A stretch of 64,000 nt of DNA from Ga0077530 sp046293075. Its GTDB lineage: Bacteria > Pseudomonadota > Alphaproteobacteria > Rhizobiales > Hyphomicrobiaceae. Under the pieces are notes generated by a model that searched no databases, was not told where the DNA came from, and worked only from the letters and a program-made list of their open reading frames with translations. Made by a program: the position numbers and the translations under genes. How positions within the stretch are numbered: the first letter of the stretch is position 1; each line of letters opens with the position of its first letter. Positions 36,049-45,442 of the stretch are shown one piece after another. The stretch spans positions 4,158 to 68,157 of the forward strand of contig JBKBPL010000023.1 in NCBI GenBank assembly GCA_046293075.1, written 5' to 3'.

Positions 36049-37047
36049 TCACGTGAGGTTGGCGGCCAGGCGGCCGATGACGGCGCCAATCTGGCGGCCT
36101 TCGGCGCGGGCCGTGAAGTTGAGCGCCATACGATGCTTGAGGACAGGCTCGGCAAGCGCGACCACGTCGTCAACCGAGGGCGCGAGCCGGCCGTCAACGA
36201 GTGCTTTGGCGCGCACGGCGAGCATGAGCGCCTGGCTCGCTCGCGGGCCAGGCCCCCAGGCGACAAAGCGATCCGTTTCGGCGTCCGCGCCCGTGCCGGG
36301 ACGCGCCGTGCGCACGAGCGTGAGGATCGCCTCGACGACCTTGTCGGGGACCGGGATCTGGCGGACGAGACGCTGGATGCTCATAAGTTCCTGACCCGAG
36401 AGGATGGGCTCGAGGCGGCGCTCCTCGGTGCCGGTGGTGGCAAACAGCATGCGCCGCTCGGCGGCCATATCCGGATAGTCGACGTCGATTTGCAGCAGGA
36501 AACGATCGAGCTGCGCCTCGGGGAGCGGATAGGTGCCCTCCTGCTCGAGCGGGTTTTGCGTTGCGAGCACGTGGAATGGCTGCGGGACATCGTGGCGCTG
36601 GCCGGCGACCGTGACGTGATGCTCCTGCATGGCCTGCAGCAGCGCCGACTGCGTCTTCGGCGAGGCGCGGTTGATCTCGTCGGCCATCAGAAGCTGGGTG
36701 AAGACGGGGCCGCGGATGAAGCGGAAGCTGCGCCGCCCGCCCTGGGCATCCTCGAGCACCTCGGCGCCGATGATGTCCGAGGGCATCAGGTCCGGCGTGA
36801 ACTGGATGCGCTTGGCATCGAGGCCGAGGACGCGCCCAAGGGTTTCCACGAGGAGGGTCTTTGCGAGGCCCGGCACGCCGATGAGCAGGGCGTGGCCACC
36901 CGACAGTAGCGTTACCAGCGTCTGCTCGATGACCCTGTCCTGCCCGAAGATCACTGAGGCCGTGGCCTCATGGACGCGCCGCACCCGCTCTCCGGCGGCC
37001 TCGACGCGCGCGACGATGTTGTCTTGGGTGTCGATTACTGTTGTCAT
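36049..37047 (-). CDS. MoxR family AAA+ ATPase
   Basis: A 332-residue AAA+ protein. Walker A is GVPGLAKT, Walker B LLMADEINRA, and sensor 1 is LATQNPLEQEGTYPLPEAQLDRF, all typical of MoxR chaperones that mature large complexes with vWA partners. Start at 37047 (MTTVID); 18 earlier codons are open but lack family resemblance. It is the first gene of the four-gene minus-strand operon. Confidence 0.96.
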   Translation of the reverse strand: MTTVIDTQDNIVARVEAAGERVRRVHEATASVIFGQDRVIEQTLVTLLSGGHALLIGVPGLAKTLLVETLGRVLGLDAKRIQFTPDLMPSDIIGAEVLEDAQGGRRSFRFIRGPVFTQLLMADEINRASPKTQSALLQAMQEHHVTVAGQRHDVPQPFHVLATQNPLEQEGTYPLPEAQLDRFLLQIDVDYPDMAAERRMLFATTGTEERRLEPILSGQELMSIQRLVRQIPVPDKVVEAILTLVRTARPGTGADAETDRFVAWGPGPRASQALMLAVRAKALVDGRLAPSVDDVVALAEPVLKHRMALNFTARAEGRQIGAVIGRLAANLT

Positions 37048-37271
37048 AGGGGCACTATAGAGCCGTTTTCGAGGGTTGCGAAAGCTTGAGGCGGCGAACA
37101 TGTTCAGAATAAGGAGCGCGGTGCCGGGCGCGTAAGCAAGCGGGCCAGAATGGGACGCCTAACGTCAACTGGGCGGCCGCCGCGCCATCCACTGCGGAAC
37201 CGGCCGCTTGCCGGCCTGTTGAAGAAGTATGGTGCCAAACGCGAGCTGCGCTACGCAAGCAAGGTCGCCTC

Positions 37272-37886
37272 ATGAGTCCACACGATATGCAAGGCAGTGG
37301 CCTGGAAACAAGGCAGGATGACGCAGGGCACGAGGCTGCCGCCGCGGCGCCGCTTGCCGGCCTCGAAGCGCTGCTGCGGGCGCAGGACAAGGATCGTCTG
37401 CCGCCGGTGGATAGCTGGAATCCCCCGTATTGCGGCGATATCGGCATGGCCATCGCGGCCGACGGCACATGGTTCTACCAGGGCAGCCCGATCGGCCGGA
37501 TAGCGTTGGTGCGGCTCTTTTCCCGGGTCCTGAGGCGAGAGGCGGACGGTCGTCACTTTCTCGTGACCCCCGTTGAGAAGGTCGATGTCGCGGTCGCGGA
37601 TGCGCCCTTTCTGGCCGTAGAGATGGAGGTTCGGGGGAACGGACGCACCCAGGATCTGATCTTCCGCACGAATGTCGATGATATCGTCCGCTGCGGTCCT
37701 GAGCACCCGTTGCGCTTCGCCCCCGAGGCAGGGACCGGCGGGCTCAAGCCCTATCTCCTCGTGCGCGGCCGGCTCGAGGCGCTGGTGACGCGGGCGCTCT
37801 ACTATGACCTCGTCGAGATGGCCGTCGAGGACCAGACCGGCCGGCTCGGCGTGTGGAGCGGCGGGGCATTCTTTCCCATGACGTGA
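37272..37886 (+). CDS. DUF1285 family protein
   Basis: A 204-residue protein. After a variable 25-residue start, PPVDSWNPPYCGDIGMAIAADGTWFYQGSPIGR is the family opening, and KPYLLVRGRLEALVTRALYYDLVEMA the close. DUF1285 proteins are widely conserved in proteobacteria with unknown function and commonly sit beside MoxR clusters, as here, with divergent starts 225 bases apart. Confidence 0.92.
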   Translation: MSPHDMQGSGLETRQDDAGHEAAAAAPLAGLEALLRAQDKDRLPPVDSWNPPYCGDIGMAIAADGTWFYQGSPIGRIALVRLFSRVLRREADGRHFLVTPVEKVDVAVADAPFLAVEMEVRGNGRTQDLIFRTNVDDIVRCGPEHPLRFAPEAGTGGLKPYLLVRGRLEALVTRALYYDLVEMAVEDQTGRLGVWSGGAFFPMT

Positions 37887-38044
37887 GCGTCCTGGGCGGC
37901 GTGGCTGCCCTTAAGCGCCGCATCCTCACCCAACAATGAGGCAGGGAGCATCTTCCCAGCCGTTCGCTCGCGGGAATAGGGTTCCATACTGGGAGTGCGG
38001 CCATCAGTGTGGCCGCCGTCTGGCAGCCAGCAAGGAGCGCGCGC

Positions 38045-39274
38045 GTGAACCTGTCGATCAATCCAGATCGCCTGTGGCAGAGCCTGATGGCTTCCGCCGA
38101 GATCGGGCGGACGCCGGCCGGCGGTCTCCGCCGCCTTACGCTCAGCGACGAGGACAAAGCGGTGCGCGACCTCTTCGCACGCTGGGCGCGCGAGGGGGGA
38201 TGGCGCCTGACGATCGATCGTCTCGGCAGCATGTTCGTGCGGCGCGAGGGCGCCGATCCGTCGCTGGCGCCGGTGCTGGTCGGCAGTCACCTCGACACGC
38301 AGGCCAAGGGCGGACGCTTCGACGGCATTCTCGGCGTGCTGTCGGGGCTCGAAATCCTGCGCACGCTCGATGAGCGTGGCATCACGACAAGGCGTGCCAT
38401 CGAGGTGGTGAACTGGACGAACGAGGAAGGGGCGCGCTTCCCGCCGCCGATGCTGGCGTCGCTTGTGTTCTCGGGCGGCGAGAGCCTCGCCTATGCCGAG
38501 GAGCGCCGCGACAAGGAGGGCCTCCGCTTTGCGGATGAGCTCGCGCGCATCGGCTATCGCGGCGACGCGCCTGTCGGCGCGCGTGCGATCGACAGCTATT
38601 TCGAGCTGCACATCGAGCAGGGACCGAAGCTTGACGCGGCGGGCCTGCCGCTCGGCATCGTCACGGGCGGTTTTGCGATGCAGGGGATGCGCATCAGCGT
38701 GCGTGGCGAGACCTCGCACGTCGGGCCGACGCCGATGACGCTTCGGCGCAACGCGCTGGTGGGGGCGTCCTACATGGCCGTCGCGGTCGACGACATCGGC
38801 TGGCGCTACGCGCCGGAGGAGGGCAAGACCAGCGCCGCGCGCCTGGATCTCCGGCCCAATCTGCCCGGGATCCTCTCCGATGAGGCGGAGCTCTGGATCG
38901 ACTTCCGCCATCCGGACAAGGCGCGGCTCGCCGATATGGCGGCGGAGGTGGAGGCAGCGGTGGCCGAGTCTGCGCGCCGTTCACGGACCAGCATCGTGAT
39001 CGCCGAGCGGTGGGGATTCGGTGGCCTCACATTTGATGCTGATCTGATCGCGTTGATCCGCGAGACGGCGTCGCGCCTCGCCGTGCCGTCGATGGACATG
39101 CAATCCGAGGCAGGCCACGATGCCTACAATATGACGCGCGTGTGCCCGACGGCCATGATCTTCACGCCCTGCAAGCGTGGCATCACCCACAACGAGGCAG
39201 AGGATATCGATTTCGCGGCGACCGTGCCGGGCGTCAACGTTCTCCTGCACGCTGTGCTGGCTCGGGCGATGTAA
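38045..39274 (+). CDS. M20 amidohydrolase (N-carbamoyl amino acid/allantoate type)
   Basis: A 409-residue metallohydrolase. VGSHLDTQAKGGRFDGILGV gives the first His and bridging Asp, NWTNEEGARF the Glu pair, FELHIEQGP another His, and SEAGHDAYNM with ITHNEAED the last His region. RGETSHVGPTPM is typical of the hydantoinase/carbamoylase family, which cleaves N-carbamoyl amino acids, allantoate or ureidoglycolate-type substrates. I chose a GTG at 38045 with AAGGAG seven bases upstream over an ATG at 38009. No urate or hydantoin genes are near. Confidence 0.88.
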   Translation: MNLSINPDRLWQSLMASAEIGRTPAGGLRRLTLSDEDKAVRDLFARWAREGGWRLTIDRLGSMFVRREGADPSLAPVLVGSHLDTQAKGGRFDGILGVLSGLEILRTLDERGITTRRAIEVVNWTNEEGARFPPPMLASLVFSGGESLAYAEERRDKEGLRFADELARIGYRGDAPVGARAIDSYFELHIEQGPKLDAAGLPLGIVTGGFAMQGMRISVRGETSHVGPTPMTLRRNALVGASYMAVAVDDIGWRYAPEEGKTSAARLDLRPNLPGILSDEAELWIDFRHPDKARLADMAAEVEAAVAESARRSRTSIVIAERWGFGGLTFDADLIALIRETASRLAVPSMDMQSEAGHDAYNMTRVCPTAMIFTPCKRGITHNEAEDIDFAATVPGVNVLLHAVLARAM

Positions 39275-39277
39275 GTC

Positions 39278-39314
39278 CTTCCCTTCTCCCCGTTGAGCAC
39301 GGGGAGAAGGGAAG
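39278..39314. terminator. Strong hairpin between convergent genes
   Basis: A perfect 16-base stem (39278-39293 with 39299-39314) and a five-base loop fill the gap between the M20 gene and a hypothetical gene that ends at 39317. The stem is 5-10 bases long in usual terminators and lacks U tracts here, so it may be a bidirectional terminator or a dispersed palindrome. Confidence 0.65.
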
Positions 39315-39316
39315 CT

Positions 39317-39928
39317 TCACACCCTGATCCACGTCTCCGAGAAGGCCAGCATCGCGGTGGTGATCGTCTGGCCGGCAATCTGGCGCGGGACCGGCTTGCC
39401 GGGCAGGCGGCGGCCGTTGACGGTGATCGTTGCCTCACTGCAGCCGACGAACAGGCTCGGCATCCAGTGGCGGCCTGTTGCCGATTTGTCCGGCGGCAGC
39501 GCGAAGCAGAAGGGTTTACCGAGGCCGCTCCACGCGAGCTCCACATGGAGGTCGCCGGCCTTGACCGTCTCCTTGTAGGCAGAGCCGGGATCGCCGGATG
39601 CGGCCACGCTATCGAGCCTGCGATAGGTGAGGCGCTCAAGCCCCGCCAACCCTTTGAACGTGCCGAAGTGTGAGACGAAGTCCGAAATGAGATAGCGCGC
39701 CAGTGCCTCATTGTCATGAAGCACATAATTGGCAAGCGCAGGCGGTGGGCTCGCTTCCTGGGGGGACTGCATGAGAACAAGCGCGTGGCCGCGGCCGTGG
39801 GGTGAGAGCACGACACGGAAAAAGCTCGCAAGGCTCACATATGGGCCGTCGGGGCTTTCCTTGAGCGAGATGCCAGGGTTCTCGCCGGACCATTCTACGG
39901 TGCCTGCAAAGGTCATGGGCTCGGGCAT
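39317..39928 (-). CDS. Hypothetical protein
   Basis: A 203-residue soluble protein. It has MTFAGTVEWSGENPGISLKE at the start, and LHVELAWSGLGKPFCFALPP and SLFVGCSEATITVNGRRLPG in the middle and end, a beta-rich pattern. I do not recognise a family. There is no signal peptide or membrane helix. It converges on the M20 gene across the strong hairpin, and its start faces the palindrome pair. Confidence 0.65.
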   Translation of the reverse strand: MPEPMTFAGTVEWSGENPGISLKESPDGPYVSLASFFRVVLSPHGRGHALVLMQSPQEASPPPALANYVLHDNEALARYLISDFVSHFGTFKGLAGLERLTYRRLDSVAASGDPGSAYKETVKAGDLHVELAWSGLGKPFCFALPPDKSATGRHWMPSLFVGCSEATITVNGRRLPGKPVPRQIAGQTITTAMLAFSETWIRV

Positions 39929-40046
39929 GATTTCCTCCGATAGGGACGATCAGTCGTTCGGGGGCGGGCGCCGAGGCTATCCTAGGCGAGGCGGACCCCG
40001 GCGGCTATCCCGCAGGCGGCCGTCCGACGAGCGCAGGAGCGTACCC

Positions 40047-40124
40047 GCTCGTGTCCCGATCGCGAAGTTCGTCACCATCTGCAGCGGGCTCTCGAACGAA
40101 CTTCGCGATCGAAAGGACACGAGC
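40047..40124. repeat. Large imperfect palindrome 1
   Basis: Arms 40047-40072 and 40096-40124 pair over all 26 bases of the left arm; the right arm carries three extra bases (TTT in reverse complement) after GTGTCC. The loop is 23 bases. It is far longer than a terminator stem and has no U tract. It shares TCGTGT..GAT..CGAAGT.CG with the next palindrome. Confidence 0.9.
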
Positions 40125-40139
40125 AAGCCTATGTTTCTC

Positions 40140-40211
40140 GTGTGGTTTAGATTCCGAAGTCCGCCTCCGACACCCTCCGCGAAGTGGCGGCGGACTTCGT
40201 AATCACCACAC
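40140..40211. repeat. Large imperfect palindrome 2
   Basis: Arms 40140-40165 and 40189-40211 pair except for a three-base insertion (TTA) in the left arm and one mismatch; the loop is 23 bases. It overlaps the last base of the P-loop gene's stop codon. The arm core GATTCCGAAGTCCG is related to palindrome 1, from which it is 15 bases away, so the two are probably tandem members of one repeat family. Confidence 0.88.
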
Positions 40212-40957
40212 TAGGCGCCCATGATTTTCTCGACGAGCTGGAATGTAGGTTGCCCGTTCGGGTCCTGGGCGGGCTCGACCCGAAGAATGCAGGCGCCTGG
40301 TTTGCCGTCGACAAGCGATCGCATGTACATGCCCCACCTCTCGAGATATGTCTCGACGTGGGATGGATCCGCATACCTGTCCGCGTCCCGGGCCGATCCG
40401 GCAGCCCGGCTGAGGCGGCAAATCTGGCGCCGCACTGGCTCCCGTACGTGGCGCGCCCAGAGTCGGCGCGGCAAACTTCGGGACTTTTCACGCGTGGTCC
40501 TGCGTTTGTTGACTTGCTTGCGCAGCCGTTCGATGTCGGTCTCGATCGAAACGATGGTCAGTGACACGAATGGGCGAAAGAATTCAGCGGCGTAGTCCTC
40601 CTCGTGGGCACTGAGCTGGCGCTGGATGATGTATGTGGTGTCGTAGTGCGCGACGAGCCTGCCGCCGAGATGATCCGGCAGGATGCCGGGCTGCGTACGC
40701 CCCAGCGCCCGCAGATGCTTGCCCTGAAGTTGCGGCCACGTCGCCGCGCCCTCCGGCAACTCCCGCCGGATTTCGTCGGGCAGGTGGCCGCCGACCATCT
40801 GTTCGATGAACGTGCTCTTACCAACGCCGGAAGGTCCGGCGACAAGCAGCACGCGCGGCGCGTCGTCCGCGGTTTCGTGGCCTCGGGAGGGCCGGGCTAA
40901 GGGAGTCTCGCGCAGATTTCTGCTCCAGCGGGGACCGGTCCAAGTGGGGCTGATCAT
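40211..40957 (-). CDS. P-loop ATP-binding protein of unknown role
   Basis: About 248 residues. Walker A is VLLVAGPSGVGKSTFIEQM near 38-56. A basic segment RKQVNKRRTTREKSR follows mid-protein and no membrane segment is seen. It resembles small nucleoside or guanylate-kinase-like P-loop proteins but I see no specific substrate motif. The start is unsure: ATG at 40957 lacks a clear ribosome site, and a later start near the Walker motif is possible. Palindrome 2 ends at its stop codon. Confidence 0.65.
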   Translation of the reverse strand: MISPTWTGPRWSRNLRETPLARPSRGHETADDAPRVLLVAGPSGVGKSTFIEQMVGGHLPDEIRRELPEGAATWPQLQGKHLRALGRTQPGILPDHLGGRLVAHYDTTYIIQRQLSAHEEDYAAEFFRPFVSLTIVSIETDIERLRKQVNKRRTTREKSRSLPRRLWARHVREPVRRQICRLSRAAGSARDADRYADPSHVETYLERWGMYMRSLVDGKPGACILRVEPAQDPNGQPTFQLVEKIMGA

Positions 40958-41168
40958 TCGCAATACGTCTTTGCTGTCAAATCGTGCGCCCTGCCCCCGT
41001 TCACGACGAAGCGTTCCTCGTCGACGACCTCAGGTGGGGCCGCGCGGCGCCGGTTTCGCAGAGCAGCCCCACACTTTCATTGCGGCACTGGCCACCAGCC
41101 GCCGGAGGTTGCTAGGAATGGGCGCGACAGCGGGCAAAAAGTCCGCGGCATACGGGGCAGGGAGCACC

Positions 41169-42764
41169 ATGGAGCAGTATGACTATATTGTCGTCGGCGC
41201 AGGATCGGCCGGCGCGGCACTGGCGGCGCGTCTCAGCGAGGATCCGAGGAACAGCGTCCTGCTCGTCGAGGCCGGCGCGGCGCGCCACATGTACTCATGG
41301 CTGCCGGTGAGCTTCGGCCTGCTGATCCACAATCCGGCGGCCAACTGGCTCTATGAGTCCGAGCCCGAGGCCTGCACGGGCAATCGGAAGATCCCCGTGC
41401 CGCGCGGCAAGCTCGTCGGCGGATCGAGCGCGATCAACGGCCTCGTCTGGGTGCGCGGCCAGCCGCTCGACTATAACACGTGGGCGCAGATGGGCGCGCG
41501 CGGCTGGAGCTGGCAGGATGTGGCGCCAGTCTTCGCAAAGATCGAACATTTCGAGGGCGGCACGGAGAATGGCCGTGGCAACGGCGGCCCCTTGCACGTG
41601 TCGGTCGTGCCGGACCAGAACCCGCTCTATGATGCCCTCTTCAAGGCCGGCGAGCAGGCCGGGTTCCGGATCAATCCGGACTACAACAGCGAGGACCAGG
41701 AAGGCATCTGCAAGACGCAGACGAGCATCCGCAAGGGCGTGCGCATGAGCGTCGCGCGCTGCTATCTGAAGCCCGCCATGAAGCGGCCCAATCTGCGCGT
41801 GATCGCCGAGGCGCCGACGCGGCGGATCCTGCTCGAGGGCAAGCGCTGCGTCGGGATCGTGTACGAGAAGTGGGGGCGTCAGGTCGCGGTGCGGGCGGGC
41901 CGCGAGGTGATCCTCTCAGCCGGCGCCGTCGCAACACCGCAGCTCCTCGAGCTCTCCGGTATCGGTCGCCCTGAGATCCTCAAGGCCTGTGGCATCGAGG
42001 TGAAGCACGCGCTTCCGGCCGTCGGCGAGAACCTGCGTGACCACATCAACGCGCGCGTGATCTGGCGCGTGAAGGTTCCCGAGGTCTCCTACAACACGAG
42101 GGCGCGCGGCTTCGGCGCGGTGAAGGAGGCGCTGAGGTATGCGACGACGCGCGGCGGGTTCCTGAGCCTGCCATCGGCGCCGCTGCTCGCCTTCCTCAAG
42201 ACGCACAAGGAAATGGAGACGCCGGATGTCCAGATGCACATCGTGCCGTACTCGGTGAAGGATCCGAAGCGGCGCAAGCTGCAGGAGTTCCCGTCGATGA
42301 CGATCTCGGTGTACCAGCTGCGCCCGGAGAGCCTCGGTTCGATCCACATCCGCTCGGCGAATCCGGATGACCAGCCCAAGATCCTGTTCAATTTCCTGAC
42401 CAACCCGATCGATCAGCAGACAATGGTCGACGGCTTCAAGATCGTGCGCAAGATCGCGAGCCAGCCGGCGCTCGATCCCTATCGCGGCGATGAGTTCGAT
42501 CCCGGCGCCAAGGTTCGCACTGACGACGAGATCCTCGCCTGGATCCGCAACAACTCGCAGACCGCCTATCACCCGATTGGCACCTGCCGGATGGGACCGG
42601 CGGGGCCGAACACCGTGGTCGATGAGAAGCTGCGGGTGCACGGCATCGAAGGCTTGCGGATCGCCGATGCCTCGATCTTCCCGACCATGCCATCCGGCAA
42701 TACCAACGCGCCCTCGATCATGGTCGGCGAGAAGGCTGCGGAGATCATCAAGGCGGCCGCGTAG
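41169..42764 (+). CDS. GMC-family FAD oxidoreductase (choline/alcohol dehydrogenase-like)
   Basis: A 531-residue flavoenzyme. YDYIVVGAGSAGAALAARLS opens the FAD domain, GKLVGGSSAINGLVWVRG is the first GMC signature, GAVATPQLLELSGIG the second, and the catalytic His lies in AYHPIGTCRMG with Asn in GNTNAPSIMVGEKAA. It oxidises an alcohol to an aldehyde. The ATG at 41169 has AGGGAG seven bases upstream; the frame is open for another 121 codons but without homology. It heads the catabolic region, with the TfoX-like gene 14 bases after it. Confidence 0.93.
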   Translation: MEQYDYIVVGAGSAGAALAARLSEDPRNSVLLVEAGAARHMYSWLPVSFGLLIHNPAANWLYESEPEACTGNRKIPVPRGKLVGGSSAINGLVWVRGQPLDYNTWAQMGARGWSWQDVAPVFAKIEHFEGGTENGRGNGGPLHVSVVPDQNPLYDALFKAGEQAGFRINPDYNSEDQEGICKTQTSIRKGVRMSVARCYLKPAMKRPNLRVIAEAPTRRILLEGKRCVGIVYEKWGRQVAVRAGREVILSAGAVATPQLLELSGIGRPEILKACGIEVKHALPAVGENLRDHINARVIWRVKVPEVSYNTRARGFGAVKEALRYATTRGGFLSLPSAPLLAFLKTHKEMETPDVQMHIVPYSVKDPKRRKLQEFPSMTISVYQLRPESLGSIHIRSANPDDQPKILFNFLTNPIDQQTMVDGFKIVRKIASQPALDPYRGDEFDPGAKVRTDDEILAWIRNNSQTAYHPIGTCRMGPAGPNTVVDEKLRVHGIEGLRIADASIFPTMPSGNTNAPSIMVGEKAAEIIKAAA

Positions 42765-42778
42765 CTCGGAGACGGCGC

Positions 42779-43192
42779 ATGTCCGCGGATGCCGCACTCA
42801 TCGCGCATCTCATGGACGTGCTCCGTCCGCTCGGTGGTGTCGCGTCACGGCGCATGTTCAGCGGCGCTGGGGTGTTCCGCGACGGCCTGATGTTCGCGCT
42901 CGTTGTTGGCGACGAGCTGTATATCAAGGCCGATGAGGCGACCATTCCCGACTTCGAGGCCGAGGGTTGCGGACCCTTCGTCTACGGAACCAAGAACGGT
43001 GAGCGTGCGCTTCGCTCCTACTGGCGCGCGCCCGAGTTCCTTGTCGATGATGATGACGCCATGAGGGAATGGTGCCGCCGCGCAGCCGAGGTGGCCGCGC
43101 GTGCGACGTCGAAGCTTCAGGCGACGTCGCGCGTCACTCGTAGCCCGGTGGGGGCACGAAACCGCCGATCTCGCGCTCGACGAAACGGCTGA
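42779..43192 (+). CDS. TfoX/Sxy N-terminal domain protein
   Basis: A 137-residue protein. VLRPLGGVASRRMFSGAGVF (about 14-33) and FVYGTKNGERALRSYWRAP match the TfoX N-terminal domain, usually 100-110 residues; the basic tail after residue 110 is extra. Single-domain members are common in proteobacteria without competence systems and their role is unclear. Its end overlaps the convergent amidase gene by 59 bases. Confidence 0.85.
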   Translation: MSADAALIAHLMDVLRPLGGVASRRMFSGAGVFRDGLMFALVVGDELYIKADEATIPDFEAEGCGPFVYGTKNGERALRSYWRAPEFLVDDDDAMREWCRRAAEVAARATSKLQATSRVTRSPVGARNRRSRARRNG

Positions 43193-44585
43193 AGGCAATG
43201 GCGGTCCTGTCGTGGCCGTGGCGCGCGATCGCCTGATAACCGACGGGCAGGCCGGCCTTCGTGAGGCCTGCAGGGCCGACCGTCGAGGGCAGGTAGACGA
43301 CGCCCGAATAGCCCGCCCAAAAGAGTTGCGCCGTCGTCGGCTGCGGCTTGCCGTTGATCGGAATGGTACGGCGCCAGCGCTCGCCCGACTGGTCATGCGG
43401 CCAGGCTGCCGAGGATGCCGCTGGACAGAGCAGGATGTCCCAGTCCTTGAAGAAGGCATCGAAGGCATAGCGCAGCTTGTGGCGCTCGTTGTTGAGCGGC
43501 AGCCACGCGCGATGGGAGAGCTCGACGCCCTTCACCATCAGCGCGAGATATCTGTCGGGATTGGGGCCGGCGGCGGCGAGGGCGGCCTTCCAGCTGGCGA
43601 TGTCGGCATCGGGCGTGCGGGCGGACGTCGCTGCGCGCAGGAGCTGCACGTAGATCTCGTGCAGCCGCGTTGTGTCGATCTGCGGCTCGGTCTCTTTCAC
43701 GGTGGCGCCGGCCTTGGCGAGCTTCTCGACAAGGGCCTGCAGCACGTCCTTGTACGCGCTGTCGATCTCGCAGTTCGGGTCGCCGAGCTTGACGGCGATC
43801 TTGAGGCCCTTGAGCGAGGTTGCCTTCGCTGGCGGCAGCTCGAGCTTCCAGCAGTTCTCCTCGATCTCGTCAGCGCCGCTCATGACGCCGAGCATGAGGT
43901 CGAGATCGGCCGCGCCCCGCGTCAGCGGCCCGACGCAGGAGATGTCACCGGGTGCAAAGCTGTTCGGCAGCGCATGCCGGCGCAGCGGGATGATGCCGTA
44001 GGTGGGCTTGAGGCCGAAGACGCCGCAGTAGTGCGCGGGATTGCGGATCGATGCGCCGATGTCGCTACCGGCTTCGACGCCCGTGAGACCCGCCGCAAGG
44101 GCTGCCGCTGAGCCACCCGACGATCCGCCCGGTGTCAACGCGGTGTTCCAGGGATTGCTCGTGCTGCCGTAGATGGGATTGTAGCTCTGCCAGTCCGCGA
44201 GCAGGACAGGCACATTGGTCTTGCCGAAGAGGTTGACGCCGGCTTTCTCGAGCCGCTCGACGGCGAGCGCGCTCGTCTCGGTGATGTTGTTCTTGTGCTC
44301 GGGAAGTCCCCAGGTCGTCGGCGAGCCCGCAACTTGATAGCTCTCCTTGATGGTCATCGGCACGCCGTGCAGGGGGCCCCACACCTCGCCGCGCGCAAGC
44401 GCCGCATCGGCTTCCCGCGCCCGTTTGCGACCGCGCTCGGCATCCATCCAGATGATGGCGTTGAGCCTGGGATTGAAGCGCTCGATGCGCGCCAGGAAAT
44501 GTTCGAGGACCTCGACGGCCGAGACTTTCTTCGAGCGGATCAGCTCGGCGATCTCGACCGCCGGCTTGAAATGCAACTTGTCCAT
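43134..44585 (-). CDS. Amidase signature family enzyme
   Basis: A 483-residue amidase. The Ser-cisSer-Lys triad is visible: Lys 80 (PMTIKES), cis-Ser 155 in TPGGSSGGSAAALAAGL, and Ser 179 in GSDIGASIR. It hydrolyses a carboxamide to acid and ammonia; the substrate range of the family is very wide. It shares the minus strand with an SDR 29 bases upstream (44615), so both may be one transcript. Similar to glutamyl-tRNA amidotransferase A but without gatB/gatC neighbours, so it is a catabolic amidase. Confidence 0.93.
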   Translation of the reverse strand: MDKLHFKPAVEIAELIRSKKVSAVEVLEHFLARIERFNPRLNAIIWMDAERGRKRAREADAALARGEVWGPLHGVPMTIKESYQVAGSPTTWGLPEHKNNITETSALAVERLEKAGVNLFGKTNVPVLLADWQSYNPIYGSTSNPWNTALTPGGSSGGSAAALAAGLTGVEAGSDIGASIRNPAHYCGVFGLKPTYGIIPLRRHALPNSFAPGDISCVGPLTRGAADLDLMLGVMSGADEIEENCWKLELPPAKATSLKGLKIAVKLGDPNCEIDSAYKDVLQALVEKLAKAGATVKETEPQIDTTRLHEIYVQLLRAATSARTPDADIASWKAALAAAGPNPDRYLALMVKGVELSHRAWLPLNNERHKLRYAFDAFFKDWDILLCPAASSAAWPHDQSGERWRRTIPINGKPQPTTAQLFWAGYSGVVYLPSTVGPAGLTKAGLPVGYQAIARHGHDRTAIAFSRFVEREIGGFVPPPGYE

Positions 44586-44614
44586 GGGATCTCCGGAGCT
44601 GGCGGGAAGGGCCT

Positions 44615-45442
44615 CTATTTCGGCTGGGCGGACCGCGGCAGGACGCCGCTCATGATGCCGCCGTCGATGACGAGTTCCGAACCCGTCATGTGTTTTGAGG
44701 CGTCGGACGCCAGGAACAGCACGCCGTCCGCGATGTCCTGGGCCGTACCGAGCTCGCCGAGCGGGATCATCCACAGCGAGCGCTCGCGCGGATCGATCGG
44801 CCGGTTGTGGCCGGCGCCGGAGGCAGCCATTGGAAGCTTGCTCCAGATCGGCGTGTCGATGACGCCTGGATGCACGGAGTTCACGCGAATGCCGTCCTTG
44901 GCAATGGCGCACTCGAGCGCGACGGACTTGGCGAACAGTCGAACGCCGCCTTTGGTCGCCGAGTAGCCGGCGAGACCGGCGGAGCCCCTCAGTCCGGCGA
45001 TCGAGGACATCATGATCACCGACCCGCCCTGCCCGGTGCGGCGTATGGCCGGGATGCCGTATTTCACGGAGAGGAACACGCCGTCGAGGTTGATCGCGTT
45101 CTGGCGCCGCCAGTCGGCGAGCGTCATCTCGAGGATCGGCACCATGATGCCGATGCCGGCGTTGGCCACGAGAATGTGCAGGCCACCGAACGTCTTCTCC
45201 GTAGCGGCGATCACTTCGGGCCAGCGGGCCTCGTCGGTCACGTCCTGCTCCAGGAAGATCGCCTTGCCGCCGCTTGCGGCGATGCGCTCGGCGAGGGCCT
45301 TGCCGCGAGGCACATCGATGTCGGTGAGGACGACACCGGCACCTTCGCGCGCGAGCGTTAGGGCGCAGGCTTCGCCGATGCCGGAGGCGCCACCCGTGAC
45401 CAATGCCACCTTGCCCGCAACCTGACCGCTCTCCTTTGTCAT
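44615..45442 (-). CDS. Short-chain dehydrogenase/reductase
   Basis: A 275-residue SDR. GKVALVTGGASGIGEA is the nucleotide-binding loop, NAG motif LVANAGIGI, catalytic SSIAGL and YSATKGG (Tyr-xxx-Lys). The Asp after strand 2 (VVLTDID) suggests NAD over NADP. The ATG at 45442 has AAGGAGA upstream; the frame runs 60 codons further without homology. It diverges from the CoA-transferase gene and lies upstream of the amidase. Confidence 0.92.
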   Translation of the reverse strand: MTKESGQVAGKVALVTGGASGIGEACALTLAREGAGVVLTDIDVPRGKALAERIAASGGKAIFLEQDVTDEARWPEVIAATEKTFGGLHILVANAGIGIMVPILEMTLADWRRQNAINLDGVFLSVKYGIPAIRRTGQGGSVIMMSSIAGLRGSAGLAGYSATKGGVRLFAKSVALECAIAKDGIRVNSVHPGVIDTPIWSKLPMAASGAGHNRPIDPRERSLWMIPLGELGTAQDIADGVLFLASDASKHMTGSELVIDGGIMSGVLPRSAQPK

